A DNA stretch of 64,000 nucleotides from Rubrivivax sp. SCN 71-131 (GCA_001724995.1 MEFD01000012.1:186001-250000); one strand, 5' to 3'. Counted from the first letter of the stretch, positions 42,357 through 51,636 are shown. Numbers and translations: made by a program. The notes: generated from the sequence alone by a model not told the origin.

Positions 42357-42526
42357 GGCGCGCGCTTTCAGCGGGCAGGGCACCCCGCGGATCGAGGGGT
42401 CGCCAAGGACCTGCCGCACCGGGACACGGGGTGGTCCGCGCTTGCCCGGGCTGCAACAATGACGCGAGCCCCCTGTCCCAAGTTCAGCCGCGGTGCCTCG
42501 CCGCTCCGCAGACTGCTCCCGCCCCG

Positions 42527-43288
42527 ATGTTGGAAGTACTGCCATGGCTGCTGGCGTCCTTGTCGGCGATCGTACTGATCGCCGCGACGCTGTTGTGGTG
42601 GATCGGGCGCCGCCGCCGCCAGCCGGCACCTCTGCCCACCGACTGGGCCTTGACCGCTCGGCCCGTCTTCAACACCGACGAGCGCCGCGTCTACCGCCAG
42701 TTGCGCGAGGCCTTGCCGCACCACATCGTGCTCTCCAAGCTGCCCCTGGTGCGCTTCTGCCAGCCACTGGATCCGCAGCAGACGCGCTACTGGTACCAGC
42801 TCCTGGGCGCGATCAACGTCACTTTCGCCATCTGCAGCGCCAACGGCCGCGTGCTGGCGGCGATCGACCTCGACAACGATCGCCACGGCTCGCGGCGCAC
42901 GCTGCAGATCAAGCAGTCGGTGCTCGGCGCCTGTCGCATCCGCTACCTGCGCTGCCCGGTGGACCACTTGCCGTCGATCCCCGAGTTGCAGCTGCTGGTG
43001 CCGCAGAGCAGCAGCCAGACCCGCGGGCCGCAGGCCGCGCCGGCGCCGATGTATGCGCCCGATCGCACGCACCCGGACCTCTCCGGCCGGCGCCCGGGAC
43101 GCGATGCCCTGTGGCAGGACTCGGGCTTCTTCCACGACTCCTTCTTCGGCGTCGAGAGCCGCAACGCCGACCTCGCGAGCAGCGAGTTCGGCGCCTTGCG
43201 CGGGCTCCTGCCGCGCGATGACGACGACCTGAGCGAAGGCTCACCGCGCCCGCTCCGGCCGGCGGGCCCGCCTCCGGTGCGACATTGA
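42527..43288 (+). CDS. DUF2726-like protein with an N-terminal membrane helix
   Basis: A 253-residue protein of unknown function. An N-terminal hydrophobic helix (residues 3-25) anchors it. A compact domain follows at about 42-160 (LTARPVFNTDERRVYRQL; AICSANGRVLAAIDLDND), which I recognise as DUF2726-like, a family thought to be nuclease-fold related. The tail is proline- and acid-rich. The stop overlaps the TTG of srkA (TTGA), so the two may be co-translated. Confidence 0.75.
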   Translation: MLEVLPWLLASLSAIVLIAATLLWWIGRRRRQPAPLPTDWALTARPVFNTDERRVYRQLREALPHHIVLSKLPLVRFCQPLDPQQTRYWYQLLGAINVTFAICSANGRVLAAIDLDNDRHGSRRTLQIKQSVLGACRIRYLRCPVDHLPSIPELQLLVPQSSSQTRGPQAAPAPMYAPDRTHPDLSGRRPGRDALWQDSGFFHDSFFGVESRNADLASSEFGALRGLLPRDDDDLSEGSPRPLRPAGPPPVRH

Positions 43289-44316
43289 GCGCGAGTCCGG
43301 CGCCCGGCTACCTCGAGCTGACCCCGGCGCGCGTGCTCGACGCGCTGGACGCGCTCGGCTTGCGACCGGACGGTCGGCTGCTGCAGCTCAACTCCTACGA
43401 GAACCGTGTCCACCAGGTCATGCTGGAGGAAGGGCGCGCGGTGGTGACCAAGTTCTACCGCCCGGGGCGCTGGAGCGACGCCCAGATCCTCGAGGAGCAC
43501 GCGTTCGCGCTCGAACTCGCCGCCGCCGAGGTTCCGGTCGCCGCACCGATGGTGCTGCGGGCGTGCGCCGACCCCGCGCTGCAGGTGCTCGGGGACCCGC
43601 CGACCCTTGCGCACTGGCACGCCGAGGGCGAGCTGCATCGCTTCTCGGTGACGCCTCGTCGTGCCGGACGCGAGCCCGAGCTGGAGCGCCCCGACACCCT
43701 GAGGCGCCTGGGCGGCTTCATCGGTCGCCTGCACGCGGTCGGGCGACGCGCTGTCTTCCGGCATCGCCTGCACATGGACCCGGCCCGCGACGGTGCCGCG
43801 GCGATCGACGCCGTGCTGGCGCTGGACATGCTCACGCCCAGCGAGGCTGCGCCATGGCTGGCGGCGGCGCGGGCGGCCTTGCTGGCCCTGACCGAAGCGT
43901 TCGAGCGTCATGGCCCGCTGCAGCGGCTGCGCCTGCACGGCGACTGCCACCTCGGCAACATCCTCTGGCGCGATGCGCAAGTCGACGGCGGGCCGCAGCT
44001 GGTGGATCTGGACGATGCCTGCATGGGGCCGGCGGTGCAGGATCTGTGGATGCTGGTCAGCGGTGACGCCCACACGATGGACGCGCAGTTCGCCGAGCTG
44101 CTGCAGGGCTACGCGTTGTGGTGCGACTTCGATCCGCGCGAGCGGCATCTGGTCGAGCCGCTGCGCACGCTGCGCATGCTGCGGCACAGCGCCTGGCTGG
44201 CGCAGCGCTGGGAGGATCCGGCCTTTCCGGCAGCCTTCGCCTTCTTCGGCACGCCGGCCTACTGGTCGCAACAGACGACGCAGTTGCGCGAGCAGCAGGA
44301 GGCCATGCGCGGCTGA
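43285..44316 (+). CDS. srkA: Stress response serine/threonine kinase SrkA (RdoA/YihE)
   Basis: A 343-residue aminoglycoside-phosphotransferase-fold kinase. The catalytic loop is LHGDCHLGNILW and the metal-binding aspartate is in LVDLDDACMGPAVQDLW. In E. coli SrkA counters stress-induced death and sits upstream of dsbA in the Cpx regulon; here no dsbA is adjacent. The start is TTG at 43285, overlapping the upstream stop. Family members begin at the same point. Confidence 0.92.
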   Translation: MSASPAPGYLELTPARVLDALDALGLRPDGRLLQLNSYENRVHQVMLEEGRAVVTKFYRPGRWSDAQILEEHAFALELAAAEVPVAAPMVLRACADPALQVLGDPPTLAHWHAEGELHRFSVTPRRAGREPELERPDTLRRLGGFIGRLHAVGRRAVFRHRLHMDPARDGAAAIDAVLALDMLTPSEAAPWLAAARAALLALTEAFERHGPLQRLRLHGDCHLGNILWRDAQVDGGPQLVDLDDACMGPAVQDLWMLVSGDAHTMDAQFAELLQGYALWCDFDPRERHLVEPLRTLRMLRHSAWLAQRWEDPAFPAAFAFFGTPAYWSQQTTQLREQQEAMRG

Positions 44317-44320
44317 GCGG

Positions 44321-44341
44321 GCGCCGGCGCGCCGCCGGCGC
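44321..44341. terminator. GC hairpin after srkA
   Basis: GCGCCGGC (44321-44328) and GCCGGCGC (44334-44341) pair perfectly around a 5-nt loop, 4 bp after the srkA stop. There is no T tract, so a role in termination is only possible. Confidence 0.35.
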
Positions 44342-44410
44342 GCGCAGCAGCGGCGACTCGGGTCGCGCCTTCAGCTTCAGCCAGCCGCCGCGGGATGCGC
44401 AGGGTGCATT

Positions 44411-44490
44411 GACGTGCCTTGACGTGCCTTGACGTGCCTTGACGTGCCTTGACGTGCCTTGACGTGCCTTGACGTGCCTTGACGTGCATT
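44411..44490. repeat. Tandem 10-bp repeat between srkA and htpG
   Basis: Seven perfect copies of GACGTGCCTT (44411-44480) followed by GACGTGCATT (44481-44490), with a partial GTGCATT before the first copy. The array lies in the convergent gap after srkA and ends 13 bp from the htpG stop. Each unit carries TTGACG when read across the junction. Confidence 0.97.
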
Positions 44491-44503
44491 AGCGCGCATG
44501 GGC

Positions 44504-46378
44504 TCACGCGCCCGCGACGAGCAGCCGGTTGACGCGACGCACGTAGGCCGCCGGATCCTCGAGCTGCCCGCCCTCGGCAAGCAGCGCCTGCTCGAACAGC
44601 AGGTTGGCCAGATCGTCGAAGCGCGCGTCGTCCCCGAACTGCCGGAGCAAGGCATGTTCGGGATTGACTTCGAGCACGGGCAAGGTCTTGGGCGCCTTCT
44701 GCCCCGCCTGCTCGAGCAGGCGCGTCAGGTGCGAGCTCATCTGGCCTTCGTCGACGACGATGCACGCCGGCGACTGCACCAGCCGCGTGCTCGCGCGCAC
44801 GTCCTTCACGCGGCCCTCCAGCGCCGTCTTCAGCCGCTGCTGCAAGGGCTTGAAGGCCTCGGCGGTGGCCTCGGCGGCCTTCTTCTCGTCCTCGTCCTGG
44901 AGCTGGCCGAGATCGACGCCGCCCTTGGCCACGCTCACCAGCGGCTTGCCTTCGAACTCGTGGAGATGCGAGAGCATCCACTCGTCGACGCGGTCCACCA
45001 GCAGCAGCACCTCGATGCCCTTCTTGCCGAAGATCTCGAGCTGCGGGCTGTTCCTGGCCGTGGCCAGCGTGTCGGCGGTGATGACGTAGATCGCCTCCTG
45101 GCCGTCCTTCATGCGCGACACGTAGTCGGCGAAGGAGACGCCCTCGTCGGCGTGCGTGGAGGCAAAGCGCAGCAGCCTGGCCAGCCGCTCCTGGTTGGCG
45201 AAGTCCTCGCCGATGCCTTCCTTCAGCACGGTGCCGAACTGGCGCCAGAACTCGGCGTACTTCTCCTGCTGGTTCTCGGCTGCGTCTTCGAGCATGGCCA
45301 GCACGCGCTTGGTGCTGCCCTCGCGGATGGCCTTCACGTCGCGGCTTTCCTGCAGCAGCTCGCGGCTGACGTTCAGCGGCAGGTCGGCCGAGTCGATCAC
45401 GCCCTTGACGAAGCGCAGGTAGACGGGCATCAGCGCCTCGGCATCGTCCATGATGAAGACGCGCCTGACGTAGAGCTTGACGCCGCCGCGCTTGTCGCGG
45501 TTCCAGAGGTCGAAGGGCGCCTTGGCCGGCACGTAGAGCAGCTGCGTGTACTCGGTGCGTCCTTCCACCCGGTTGTGCGTGTAGGCCAGCGGCGCAGCGC
45601 TGTCGTAGCTGATCTGCTTGTAGAAGGCCTCGTATTCCTCGGCGGTGATCTCGTTCTTGCTGCGCGTCCACAGCGCCGCGGCCTTGTTCACCGTCTCCCA
45701 CTCGTCGGTGTCGACCTGCGCCTTCGCCTCCTCGTCCCAGCGCTGCTTGCGCATCAGGATGGGCAGCGAGATGTGGTCCGAGTACTTGGCGATGACGGAC
45801 TTCAGCCGCCAGGCGGAGAGGAAGTCGTCCTCGCCCTCGCGCAGGTGCAGAATGACGTCGGTGCCGCGCTGCGCGCGCTCGATGGTCTCGACCTCGAACT
45901 CGCCCGTGCCCTCGCTGCTCCAGCGCACGCCCTGCGCGGCCGGCAAGCCGGCGCGACGGGTCTCGACGGTGATGCGGTCGGCGACGATGAAGCCCGAGTA
46001 GAAGCCCACGCCGAACTGGCCGATGAGGTTGGCATCCTTCCTCTGCTCGCCCTCGAGGGCGGCCATGAACTCGCGCGTGCCGCTCCTGGCGATCGTGCCC
46101 AGGTGCTGCACCGCCTCGTCGGCGCTCATGCCGACGCCGTTGTCGCGGATGGTGATCGTGCGCGCCTTGGGATCGAAGGAGACGCGCACCTCGAGGCTGG
46201 GCGCGTCCTCGTAGAGCTCGGCCTGGTCCAGCGCCTCGAAGCGCAGCTTGTCGCAGGCGTCGGAGGCGTTGGAGACCAGCTCGCGCAGGAAGATCTCCTT
46301 GTTCGAGTAGAGCGAGTGCGTGACGAGGTGCAGGATCTGCTTGACCTCGGCCTGGAACGACAGGGTTTGCTTGTCCAT
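44504..46378 (-). CDS. htpG: Molecular chaperone HtpG (Hsp90)
   Basis: An ATP-dependent Hsp90 chaperone, 624 residues. The N-terminal GHKL ATPase has [33 protein letters not shown] and [16 protein letters not shown]. Middle and C-terminal dimer domains follow. ATG at 46378 gives the canonical [16 protein letters not shown] start; an ATG 36 bases upstream is possible but adds an untypical Pro-rich tail. No sigma-32 promoter is clear in the 76 bp before the fliC terminator. Confidence 0.96.
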   Translation of the reverse strand: MDKQTLSFQAEVKQILHLVTHSLYSNKEIFLRELVSNASDACDKLRFEALDQAELYEDAPSLEVRVSFDPKARTITIRDNGVGMSADEAVQHLGTIARSGTREFMAALEGEQRKDANLIGQFGVGFYSGFIVADRITVETRRAGLPAAQGVRWSSEGTGEFEVETIERAQRGTDVILHLREGEDDFLSAWRLKSVIAKYSDHISLPILMRKQRWDEEAKAQVDTDEWETVNKAAALWTRSKNEITAEEYEAFYKQISYDSAAPLAYTHNRVEGRTEYTQLLYVPAKAPFDLWNRDKRGGVKLYVRRVFIMDDAEALMPVYLRFVKGVIDSADLPLNVSRELLQESRDVKAIREGSTKRVLAMLEDAAENQQEKYAEFWRQFGTVLKEGIGEDFANQERLARLLRFASTHADEGVSFADYVSRMKDGQEAIYVITADTLATARNSPQLEIFGKKGIEVLLLVDRVDEWMLSHLHEFEGKPLVSVAKGGVDLGQLQDEDEKKAAEATAEAFKPLQQRLKTALEGRVKDVRASTRLVQSPACIVVDEGQMSSHLTRLLEQAGQKAPKTLPVLEVNPEHALLRQFGDDARFDDLANLLFEQALLAEGGQLEDPAAYVRRVNRLLVAGA

Positions 46379-46454
46379 GCGGGGCGGATGAAGGTCGGGT
46401 GAAGGGTCGGGCATTTTCGCCGCTGTCGCGCCCTGCCGCCGCGGCGCGCACGCG

Positions 46455-46486
46455 AAAAGGCCGCCCTCGCCAGATGCGGGGCGGCC
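46455..46486 (-). terminator. Rho-independent terminator of the flagellin gene
   Basis: On the minus strand GGCCGCCC (46486 to 46479) pairs with GGGCGGCC (46466 to 46459) around a 12-nt loop, and TTTT follows at once (46458 to 46455). A second hairpin, CGGGCGC-TT-GCGCCCG at 46503-46518, lies between it and the flagellin stop. Together they should stop fliC mRNA before htpG. Confidence 0.85.
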
Positions 46487-46525
46487 TCGAGGGGGCCGGT
46501 GCCGGGCGCTTGCGCCCGGGCGTCC

Positions 46526-47371
46526 TTACTGCAGCAGGCGCAGGACCATTTGCGGCAGCTGGTTGGCCTGCGCGATCATCGCGTTGCCCGCCTGCTGCAG
46601 GATCTGCGCCCGCGAGAGGTTGGCCGTCTCGGACGCGAAATCGGCGTCGAGGATGCGGCTGCGCGCCGCGGACTGGTTCTCGACGGCGATCTGCAGGTTG
46701 CTGATCACGGCCTCGAAGCGCGACTGCGTGGCACCGAAGGTGGCGCGCTGGTTGTTGACGGTGTCGATCGCCGTGTCGATGTCCTCGATCACGCTGCCGA
46801 TCGCCGCGGCGCTGGCGGTATTGTCGATCTTGACCGTTGTTCCGGTCACCCCCAAGACGGCCGTGTGGGTGGCCATGTTCGTGAACGCGACCGAGATGGT
46901 GTCTTCGGCGTCCGTATTGGCACCGACCTGGAAGGCGAACGTGCCGCCGTCACTGCCCAGGATCTTCTTGTCGTTGAACGAGGTGCCGCCGAGCACGCGC
47001 GTGATTTCCGCCTGCAGCTCGCCGAACTCCTTGTGCAGCGAGTCCTTGTCGCTGTCGCTGTTGGTGCTGTTGCGCGCCTGGATGGCCAGTTCGCGCATGC
47101 GCTGCAGCGAGTCGCCGACCTTGGAGAGCGCGCCTTCGGCGGTCTGAGCCATCGAGATGCCGTCGTTGGCGTTGCGGATCGCCACGTTCATGCCGCGCAC
47201 CTGGGCGGTCATGCGTTCGGCGATCGCCAGGCCGGCGGCGTCGTCCTTGGCGGAATTGACACGCAGGCCCGAAGACAGGCGCTGCATCGAGGTGGCCAGG
47301 GAATTCTGCGACGCCGCGCTGTTGCGCTGCGCCGTCAACGAGGCGATGTTGGTGTTGATGATGGCAGGCAT
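46526..47371 (-). CDS. fliC: Flagellin
   Basis: The filament subunit, 281 residues. The conserved D0/D1 ends are both present: N-terminal AIINTNIASLTAQRN and RLSSGLRVNSAKDDAAGLAI, and C-terminal SRILDADFASETANLSRAQIL ending in MVLRLLQ. The central D2/D3 part is short (about residues 140-195), so the surface-exposed domain is small and Thr/Ala/Asp-rich, with candidate O-glycosylation sites. ATG at 47371 has AAGGAG six bases upstream. It is a lone flagellin next to a glycosyltransferase gene; no other flagellar genes are in the window. Confidence 0.96.
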   Translation of the reverse strand: MPAIINTNIASLTAQRNSAASQNSLATSMQRLSSGLRVNSAKDDAAGLAIAERMTAQVRGMNVAIRNANDGISMAQTAEGALSKVGDSLQRMRELAIQARNSTNSDSDKDSLHKEFGELQAEITRVLGGTSFNDKKILGSDGGTFAFQVGANTDAEDTISVAFTNMATHTAVLGVTGTTVKIDNTASAAAIGSVIEDIDTAIDTVNNQRATFGATQSRFEAVISNLQIAVENQSAARSRILDADFASETANLSRAQILQQAGNAMIAQANQLPQMVLRLLQ

Positions 47372-47601
47372 GTTGCACTCCTTCGCGTTTCAGACAATCC
47401 CGGCCCGACGCCGGCGTGACTCCAATGCGGTGGGCAGGTCATGGGGCCCACCGCACCTTCGTCTGCAGCGCGGCCACCTGCTCCCAGGGGGCCAAGCTGC
47501 AGTGCCCGACGTCGGCCACCCCCTGTCGCGCAGCCAAGCTGCTCGGCCGTCGGGGGGCCAACCGGACCGCGGAACCCGCATTGCGTGCCCCGTTGGGCTG
47601 C
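47372..47601 (-). other. Long 5' leader of the flagellin transcript
   Basis: The 451 bp between fliC and the divergent glycosyltransferase gene hold no convincing gene. The proximal 230 bp would be transcribed as fliC leader. It contains a 10-bp direct repeat, GCCAAGCTGC, at 47491-47500 and 47533-47542, and many GC-rich self-complementary stretches. A structured leader that tunes translation is possible, as is a coding or repeat remnant; I cannot decide. Confidence 0.35.
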
Positions 47602-47629
47602 TTATCGACGGCCGGAAAAGGAAACTTGA
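47602..47629 (-). promoter_or_regulatory. Sigma-28 (FliA) promoter of fliC, proximal
   Basis: On the minus strand TCAAGTTT (47629 to 47622) and GTCGATAA (47609 to 47602) match the flagellar sigma-28 consensus (TAAAGTTT and GCCGATAA) at seven of eight positions each. The gap from TCAA to the -10 octamer is 16 nt, one more than in enterics. Transcription would start about 220 nt before the fliC ATG. Confidence 0.65.
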
Positions 47630-47699
47630 GAGGGATCTTTTCCGCGCTTCGCCCGGAGCGCGTTCCGTGCAGGAAGGCCGGCCATGAACAGGGCGGTCC

Positions 47700-47727
47700 T
47701 TATCGGTCAGTTCGGCGCATGGCTTGA
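47700..47727 (-). promoter_or_regulatory. Sigma-28 (FliA) promoter of fliC, distal
   Basis: A second sigma-28-like site on the minus strand: TCAA (47727 to 47724), 16 nt, then ACCGATAA (47707 to 47700). The spacing equals that of the proximal site 98 bp downstream. Its -10 octamer is closer to consensus, while the extended GTTT after TCAA is absent. Confidence 0.5.
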
Positions 47728-47822
47728 GCGCGGCCCTGCCTAGACTCGTCGCGACGAGGCCGTGCCGCGCATTCCCGCACGCACGGCGCAGCCGATCGAT
47801 CCCATCGAGCCCGCCCGCCGCC

Positions 47823-49790
47823 ATGCGCCAAGCCCTGCGACATGCCCATTCCGCCACGCTGCGGACTCCTCGACCCGCCGTCAAGGCCCGGGCGCACGCG
47901 GCCTGGCAGGCCGGCCAGGCACACGCCAAGCGCGGCGCCTGGGCGCTGGCCACGCGCAGCTTCGAGGCCGCGGCGCGCCACGATCCGCGCGATCCGGTGA
48001 TCGCACTCAACCTGGCGCGCGCGCTGCTGGCGCAGCGCCGCTGCGACGAGGCCGCCGAAGCGGCCGCGCGCGCCTACAACCTGAACCCGCGCGATCCGAT
48101 CGCCTGCGCCTATACCGCGCACTGCTTGATGGAAGGCAAGCGCTTTCGCGACGCCGCGCGCTGCCTGCAAAGCCTGCCCGGGGACCTGGAGCGCGGCTTC
48201 GACTACTGGTCGACGCTGGCCCGTGCCCATCAACTCGGCCATCACCCGAAAGAGGCCATCGACGCCCACCTGCAGGCGCTGGCGCTGAACATCACCGACG
48301 CCAACGCGCACTACCAGCTCGGCCTGTGCTTCAACGAGCTGGTGATGAAGATCGAGGCCGCGCAGTGCTTCGAGACCGCGCTGGCCATGGGTGCAGGCTC
48401 GCACGAACTCGGCATCCGCGCCCTGCTGGCCTACTTCGCGCGCGATGCCTGTCACTGGAGCGGCGCCGGCAACGCGCTGAGCGAGCTCGAACGCACTCTG
48501 CACGCCCTGCCCGACGACGCGGCGCTGTCGGCGACGCCGTTCGCGCACGTCACCCTGCAGGACGATCCCGCCGACCTGCTGAAGGCCAGCCGCATGCTCG
48601 CGCGCCAGCTCGCGCAAGGCGCGCAGCCCCTGCCGCCCAGGGCGAGCGACTGGCGGCCCGAGGGCGCGCGCCGGCTGCGCGTGGGCTACCTTTCGGCCGA
48701 TTTCCACCAGCACGCCACCTGCATCCTGATGGCCGAGATGCTCGAGCAGCACGACCGCGCGCGCTTCGAGGTCACGCTGTACTCTCACGGCAGGGACGAC
48801 GGCACCGACATGCGCAGGCGCATCGAGGCCGCCTGCGAGCATTTCGTCGACCTGCGCAGCAGCACCGACCGCGAGGCGGCCGAGCGCATCCGCGCCGACG
48901 GCTGCGACCTGCTCATCGACCTCAAGGGCTACACCGCGCACAACCGCTTCGCGATCTTCGCCTGGCGGCCCGCACCGGTGACGGCCACCTTCCTCGGCTT
49001 CCCCGGCACCACCGGCGCCGACTACGTCGACTACTTCATCGGTGATCCGGTGGTCACGCCGCTGTCGCACCAGCCCTGGTACAGCGAGCAGATCGCGCAG
49101 ATGCCGGTGTGCTACCAGCCCAACGACCGCCAGCGCCCGCTGCCCGCGCCACCCGCGCGAAGCGATGAGGGCCTGCCCGAAGACGCGCTCGTGCTCGCCG
49201 GCTTCAACCAGCCCTACAAGATCTCGCCCGAGGTCTTCGACGTCTGGTGCGGGCTGCTGCACGAACTGCCGCAGGCGGTGCTGTGGCTGCTGCACTGGAA
49301 CGACCAGTCTCGCGCCAACCTCGAGCGCGAGGCCGCGGCGCGCGGCGTCGATCCGGCGCGCATCGTCTGGGCCGCGCGCAAGCTGCCGGCCGAACACATG
49401 GCGCGCATGCCGCTGGCCGACCTCTTCCTCGACACCTGGCCGTGCAACGCGCACACCACCGCCAGCGACGCGCTCTGGGCCGGGGTGCCGGTGGTCACCT
49501 TCGCCGGGCGGACCTTCGCCTCGCGCGTGGCCTCGAGCCTGAATCATGCGGTCGGGCTGCCGGAGCTGGCCTGCGCGGACGTCGAAGGCTATGTGCGCAC
49601 CGTGCTCGCGCTCGCCCTCGATCCCGCGCGCCGCAGCGCGCTGCGCCAGCGGCTCGCGCAGGCGCGCAACGACTCCCCGCTCTTCGACAGCCAGCGCTTC
49701 ACGCGCGACTTCGAGGCGCTGCTGCTGCGCATGATGCAGCGCCACGTCGAGGGTTTGCCGCCGGCGCCGCTGCCGGCTTTGCAACCATAG
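47823..49790 (+). CDS. TPR-domain O-GlcNAc transferase-like glycosyltransferase (GT41)
   Basis: A 655-residue cytoplasmic protein. TPR helices fill about residues 15-210 (AARHDPRDPVIALNLARALL). A catalytic GT41-type domain follows from about 280, with RLRVGYLSADFHQHA, LLIDLKGYTAHNRF, FLGFPGTTGADYVDYFIGD and NAHTTASDALWAGVPVVTFAG, all typical of bacterial OGT homologues. The start at 47823 (MRQALRHAH) is chosen because upstream sequence is poorly conserved. It is divergent from fliC, and in several bacteria such genes glycosylate flagellin. A 14-bp palindrome CTCGTCGCGACGAG at 47745-47758 lies in its 5' region. Confidence 0.88.
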   Translation: MRQALRHAHSATLRTPRPAVKARAHAAWQAGQAHAKRGAWALATRSFEAAARHDPRDPVIALNLARALLAQRRCDEAAEAAARAYNLNPRDPIACAYTAHCLMEGKRFRDAARCLQSLPGDLERGFDYWSTLARAHQLGHHPKEAIDAHLQALALNITDANAHYQLGLCFNELVMKIEAAQCFETALAMGAGSHELGIRALLAYFARDACHWSGAGNALSELERTLHALPDDAALSATPFAHVTLQDDPADLLKASRMLARQLAQGAQPLPPRASDWRPEGARRLRVGYLSADFHQHATCILMAEMLEQHDRARFEVTLYSHGRDDGTDMRRRIEAACEHFVDLRSSTDREAAERIRADGCDLLIDLKGYTAHNRFAIFAWRPAPVTATFLGFPGTTGADYVDYFIGDPVVTPLSHQPWYSEQIAQMPVCYQPNDRQRPLPAPPARSDEGLPEDALVLAGFNQPYKISPEVFDVWCGLLHELPQAVLWLLHWNDQSRANLEREAAARGVDPARIVWAARKLPAEHMARMPLADLFLDTWPCNAHTTASDALWAGVPVVTFAGRTFASRVASSLNHAVGLPELACADVEGYVRTVLALALDPARRSALRQRLAQARNDSPLFDSQRFTRDFEALLLRMMQRHVEGLPPAPLPALQP

Positions 49791-49847
49791 GAACAGGCGC
49801 GTCTTGGCGCGGGCTGCACGCGGCAGAATCGGCCGGCGAGCCCCGCC

Positions 49848-50855
49848 ATGAACATCATCATCCTCGACGACTATCAGGACGCCGTGCGCAAGCTGCGCTG
49901 CGCGACGCGGCTGGAACCCTACAACGCCAAGGTCTTCACCAATACGGTGAAGGGCATCGGGCAGCTGTCGGTGCGCTTGCGCGACGCCGACGTGCTGGTG
50001 CTGATCCGCGAGCGCACGCAGTTCCCGCGCGCGCTGCTGGAGAAGCTGCCACGGCTCAAGCTGATCGCCCAGACCGGGCACGTCGGCAGCCACATCGATC
50101 TCGACGCCTGCACGCGCCTGGGCATCGCCGTCGCCGAGGGCGGCGGCTCGCCGCTGGCAACGGCGGAGCTGACCTGGGCCTTGATCATGGCCGCGATGCG
50201 GCGGCTGCCGCAGTACATCGGCAACCTCAAGCACGGCGCCTGGCAGCAGAGCGGGCTGAAGTCGGCCTCGATGCCGCCCAACTTCGGCATCGGCATGCGC
50301 CTGCACGGCAAGACGCTGGGCCTGTGGGGTTACGGGCGCATCGGAAGCCTGGTCGCCGGCTACGGGCGCGCCTTCGGCATGCAGGTCCAGGTCTGGGGCA
50401 GCGAGGCTTCGCGCGCGCGCGCCGCCGCCGACGGACACCAGGCCTGCGAAAGCCGCGAGGCGCTGTTCGAGGGCAGCGACGTGCTCAGCCTGCATCTGCG
50501 GCTGACCGAATCGACGCGCGGCATCGTCAGCTTCGAGGACTTGTCGCTGATGCGCCCGACGGCGCTGTTCGTGAACACCTCGCGCGCCGAACTGGTCGGC
50601 GAGACGATGCTCGTCTCGGCGCTCAACCGCGGCCGCCCCGGCATGGCCGCAGTCGACGTGTTCGAGACCGAACCCATCCTGCAGGGGCATCCCCTGCTGC
50701 GCCTGGAGAACGCGGTGTGCACCCCGCACATCGGCTTCGTCGAGCAGGACAGCTACGAGCAGTACTTCGACGCCGCCTTCGACAACGTGATCGCGTTCAT
50801 CGAACAGCGGCCGACGAACGTCGTCAACCCGGAAGCGCTGCGGATGATGCGCTGA
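49848..50855 (+). CDS. D-2-hydroxyacid dehydrogenase family protein
   Basis: An NAD-dependent dehydrogenase of 335 residues. The dinucleotide fold starts at LGLWGYGRIGSLVAGYG (GxGxxG as G-Y-G-R-I-G). The catalytic arginine lies in VNTSRAELV, the glutamate in DVFETEPI and the histidine in CTPHIGFVEQDSYE. It resembles phosphoglycerate-dehydrogenase-like and glyoxylate-reductase-like enzymes; the substrate is uncertain. It follows the glycosyltransferase after 57 bp, and its 3' end overlaps convergent rlmB by 32 bp. Confidence 0.88.
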   Translation: MNIIILDDYQDAVRKLRCATRLEPYNAKVFTNTVKGIGQLSVRLRDADVLVLIRERTQFPRALLEKLPRLKLIAQTGHVGSHIDLDACTRLGIAVAEGGGSPLATAELTWALIMAAMRRLPQYIGNLKHGAWQQSGLKSASMPPNFGIGMRLHGKTLGLWGYGRIGSLVAGYGRAFGMQVQVWGSEASRARAAADGHQACESREALFEGSDVLSLHLRLTESTRGIVSFEDLSLMRPTALFVNTSRAELVGETMLVSALNRGRPGMAAVDVFETEPILQGHPLLRLENAVCTPHIGFVEQDSYEQYFDAAFDNVIAFIEQRPTNVVNPEALRMMR

Positions 50856-51636
50856 GCGCCGCAGGGTGCTGGCGGACCGCCGTCGCCGCGGCGAGGAGCC
50901 GTTGCCGCCGCGCCTCGAACAGGCACACGCCGGCGGCGACCGAGACGTTCAGGCTCTCCACGGCGCCGGCCATGGGGATGCGCACGAGCGCGTCGCAGCG
51001 CCGGCGCGTGAGCTGGCGCATGCCGCGGCCTTCGGCGCCCAGCACCAGGGCCACCGGGCCGCTCAGGTCGGCCTCGAAGAGGGTCTGCCCGGCGTCGTCG
51101 CTGGTGCCGATGACGTGCAGCCCGTGGTCCTTCATGTCGTCCAGGCTGCGCGCGAGGTTGGTCACCATCAGGTAGGGCACGGTCTCGGCGGCACCGCTGG
51201 CCACCTTGGCCACGGTGGCGTTGAGCCCCACCGCATGGTCCTTGGGCGCGACCAGCGCGTGCGCGCCGGCGCCGTCGGCCACGCGCAGGCAGGCGCCGAG
51301 GTTGTGCGGATCGGTGACGCCATCGAGCACCAGCAGCAGCGCCGGACCGCACCCTTCGGCCTGCACGGCCTCGAGGACGCCATCGAGCGTGTGCTGCTGC
51401 AGGATCGGCGTGACGCGCGCCACCACGCCCTGGTGGCGCGTGCTTCCGGCCAGGCGGGCCAGGCGCGCGTCGTCGCTCTCCACGAGACGCGCGTCGGCGG
51501 CCTGCGCGCGCTCGATCAACTGGCGCATGCGCGCGTCGCGACGCGTGGCGTCGACATGCAGTTCGACGATGGAACCCGGCGCCGTCTTCAGGCGCACGGT
51601 GACGGCGTGAAAGCCGAACAGGACCTTGGTGCTCAT
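50824..51636 (-). CDS. rlmB: 23S rRNA (guanosine-2'-O-)-methyltransferase RlmB
   Basis: A SPOUT (TrmH) family methyltransferase that methylates G2251 of 23S rRNA. The N-terminal substrate-binding domain (about 1-85) begins STKVLFGFHAV. The SPOUT motifs are LDGVTDPHNLGACLR, LVLGAEGRGM and the knotted C-terminal AVESLNVSVAAGVCLFE. ATG at 51636 is chosen; an ATG nine bases upstream is also possible. An Ala/Ser-rich tail is encoded antisense to the dehydrogenase gene. Confidence 0.93.
   Translation of the reverse strand: MSTKVLFGFHAVTVRLKTAPGSIVELHVDATRRDARMRQLIERAQAADARLVESDDARLARLAGSTRHQGVVARVTPILQQHTLDGVLEAVQAEGCGPALLLVLDGVTDPHNLGACLRVADGAGAHALVAPKDHAVGLNATVAKVASGAAETVPYLMVTNLARSLDDMKDHGLHVIGTSDDAGQTLFEADLSGPVALVLGAEGRGMRQLTRRRCDALVRIPMAGAVESLNVSVAAGVCLFEARRQRLLAAATAVRQHPAALSASSAALPG

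Noticed and set aside
44411..44490. CRISPR array
   Set aside because: Units are 10 bp with no spacers and no cas genes nearby.
44377..44655. Open frame that translates the 10-bp array into a repetitive peptide
   Set aside because: It enters htpG in a wrong frame and has no ribosome site; the periodic peptide only mirrors the DNA repeat.
47456..47690. Short gene or mobile-element remnant in the fliC leader
   Set aside because: Only a 10-bp direct repeat and GC-rich dyads are visible; no frame has a ribosome site or familiar motif, and terminal inverted repeats are absent.
47700..50729. Minus-strand open frame of about 1000 codons opposite the glycosyltransferase and dehydrogenase
   Set aside because: Shadow of two plus-strand genes with full family motifs.
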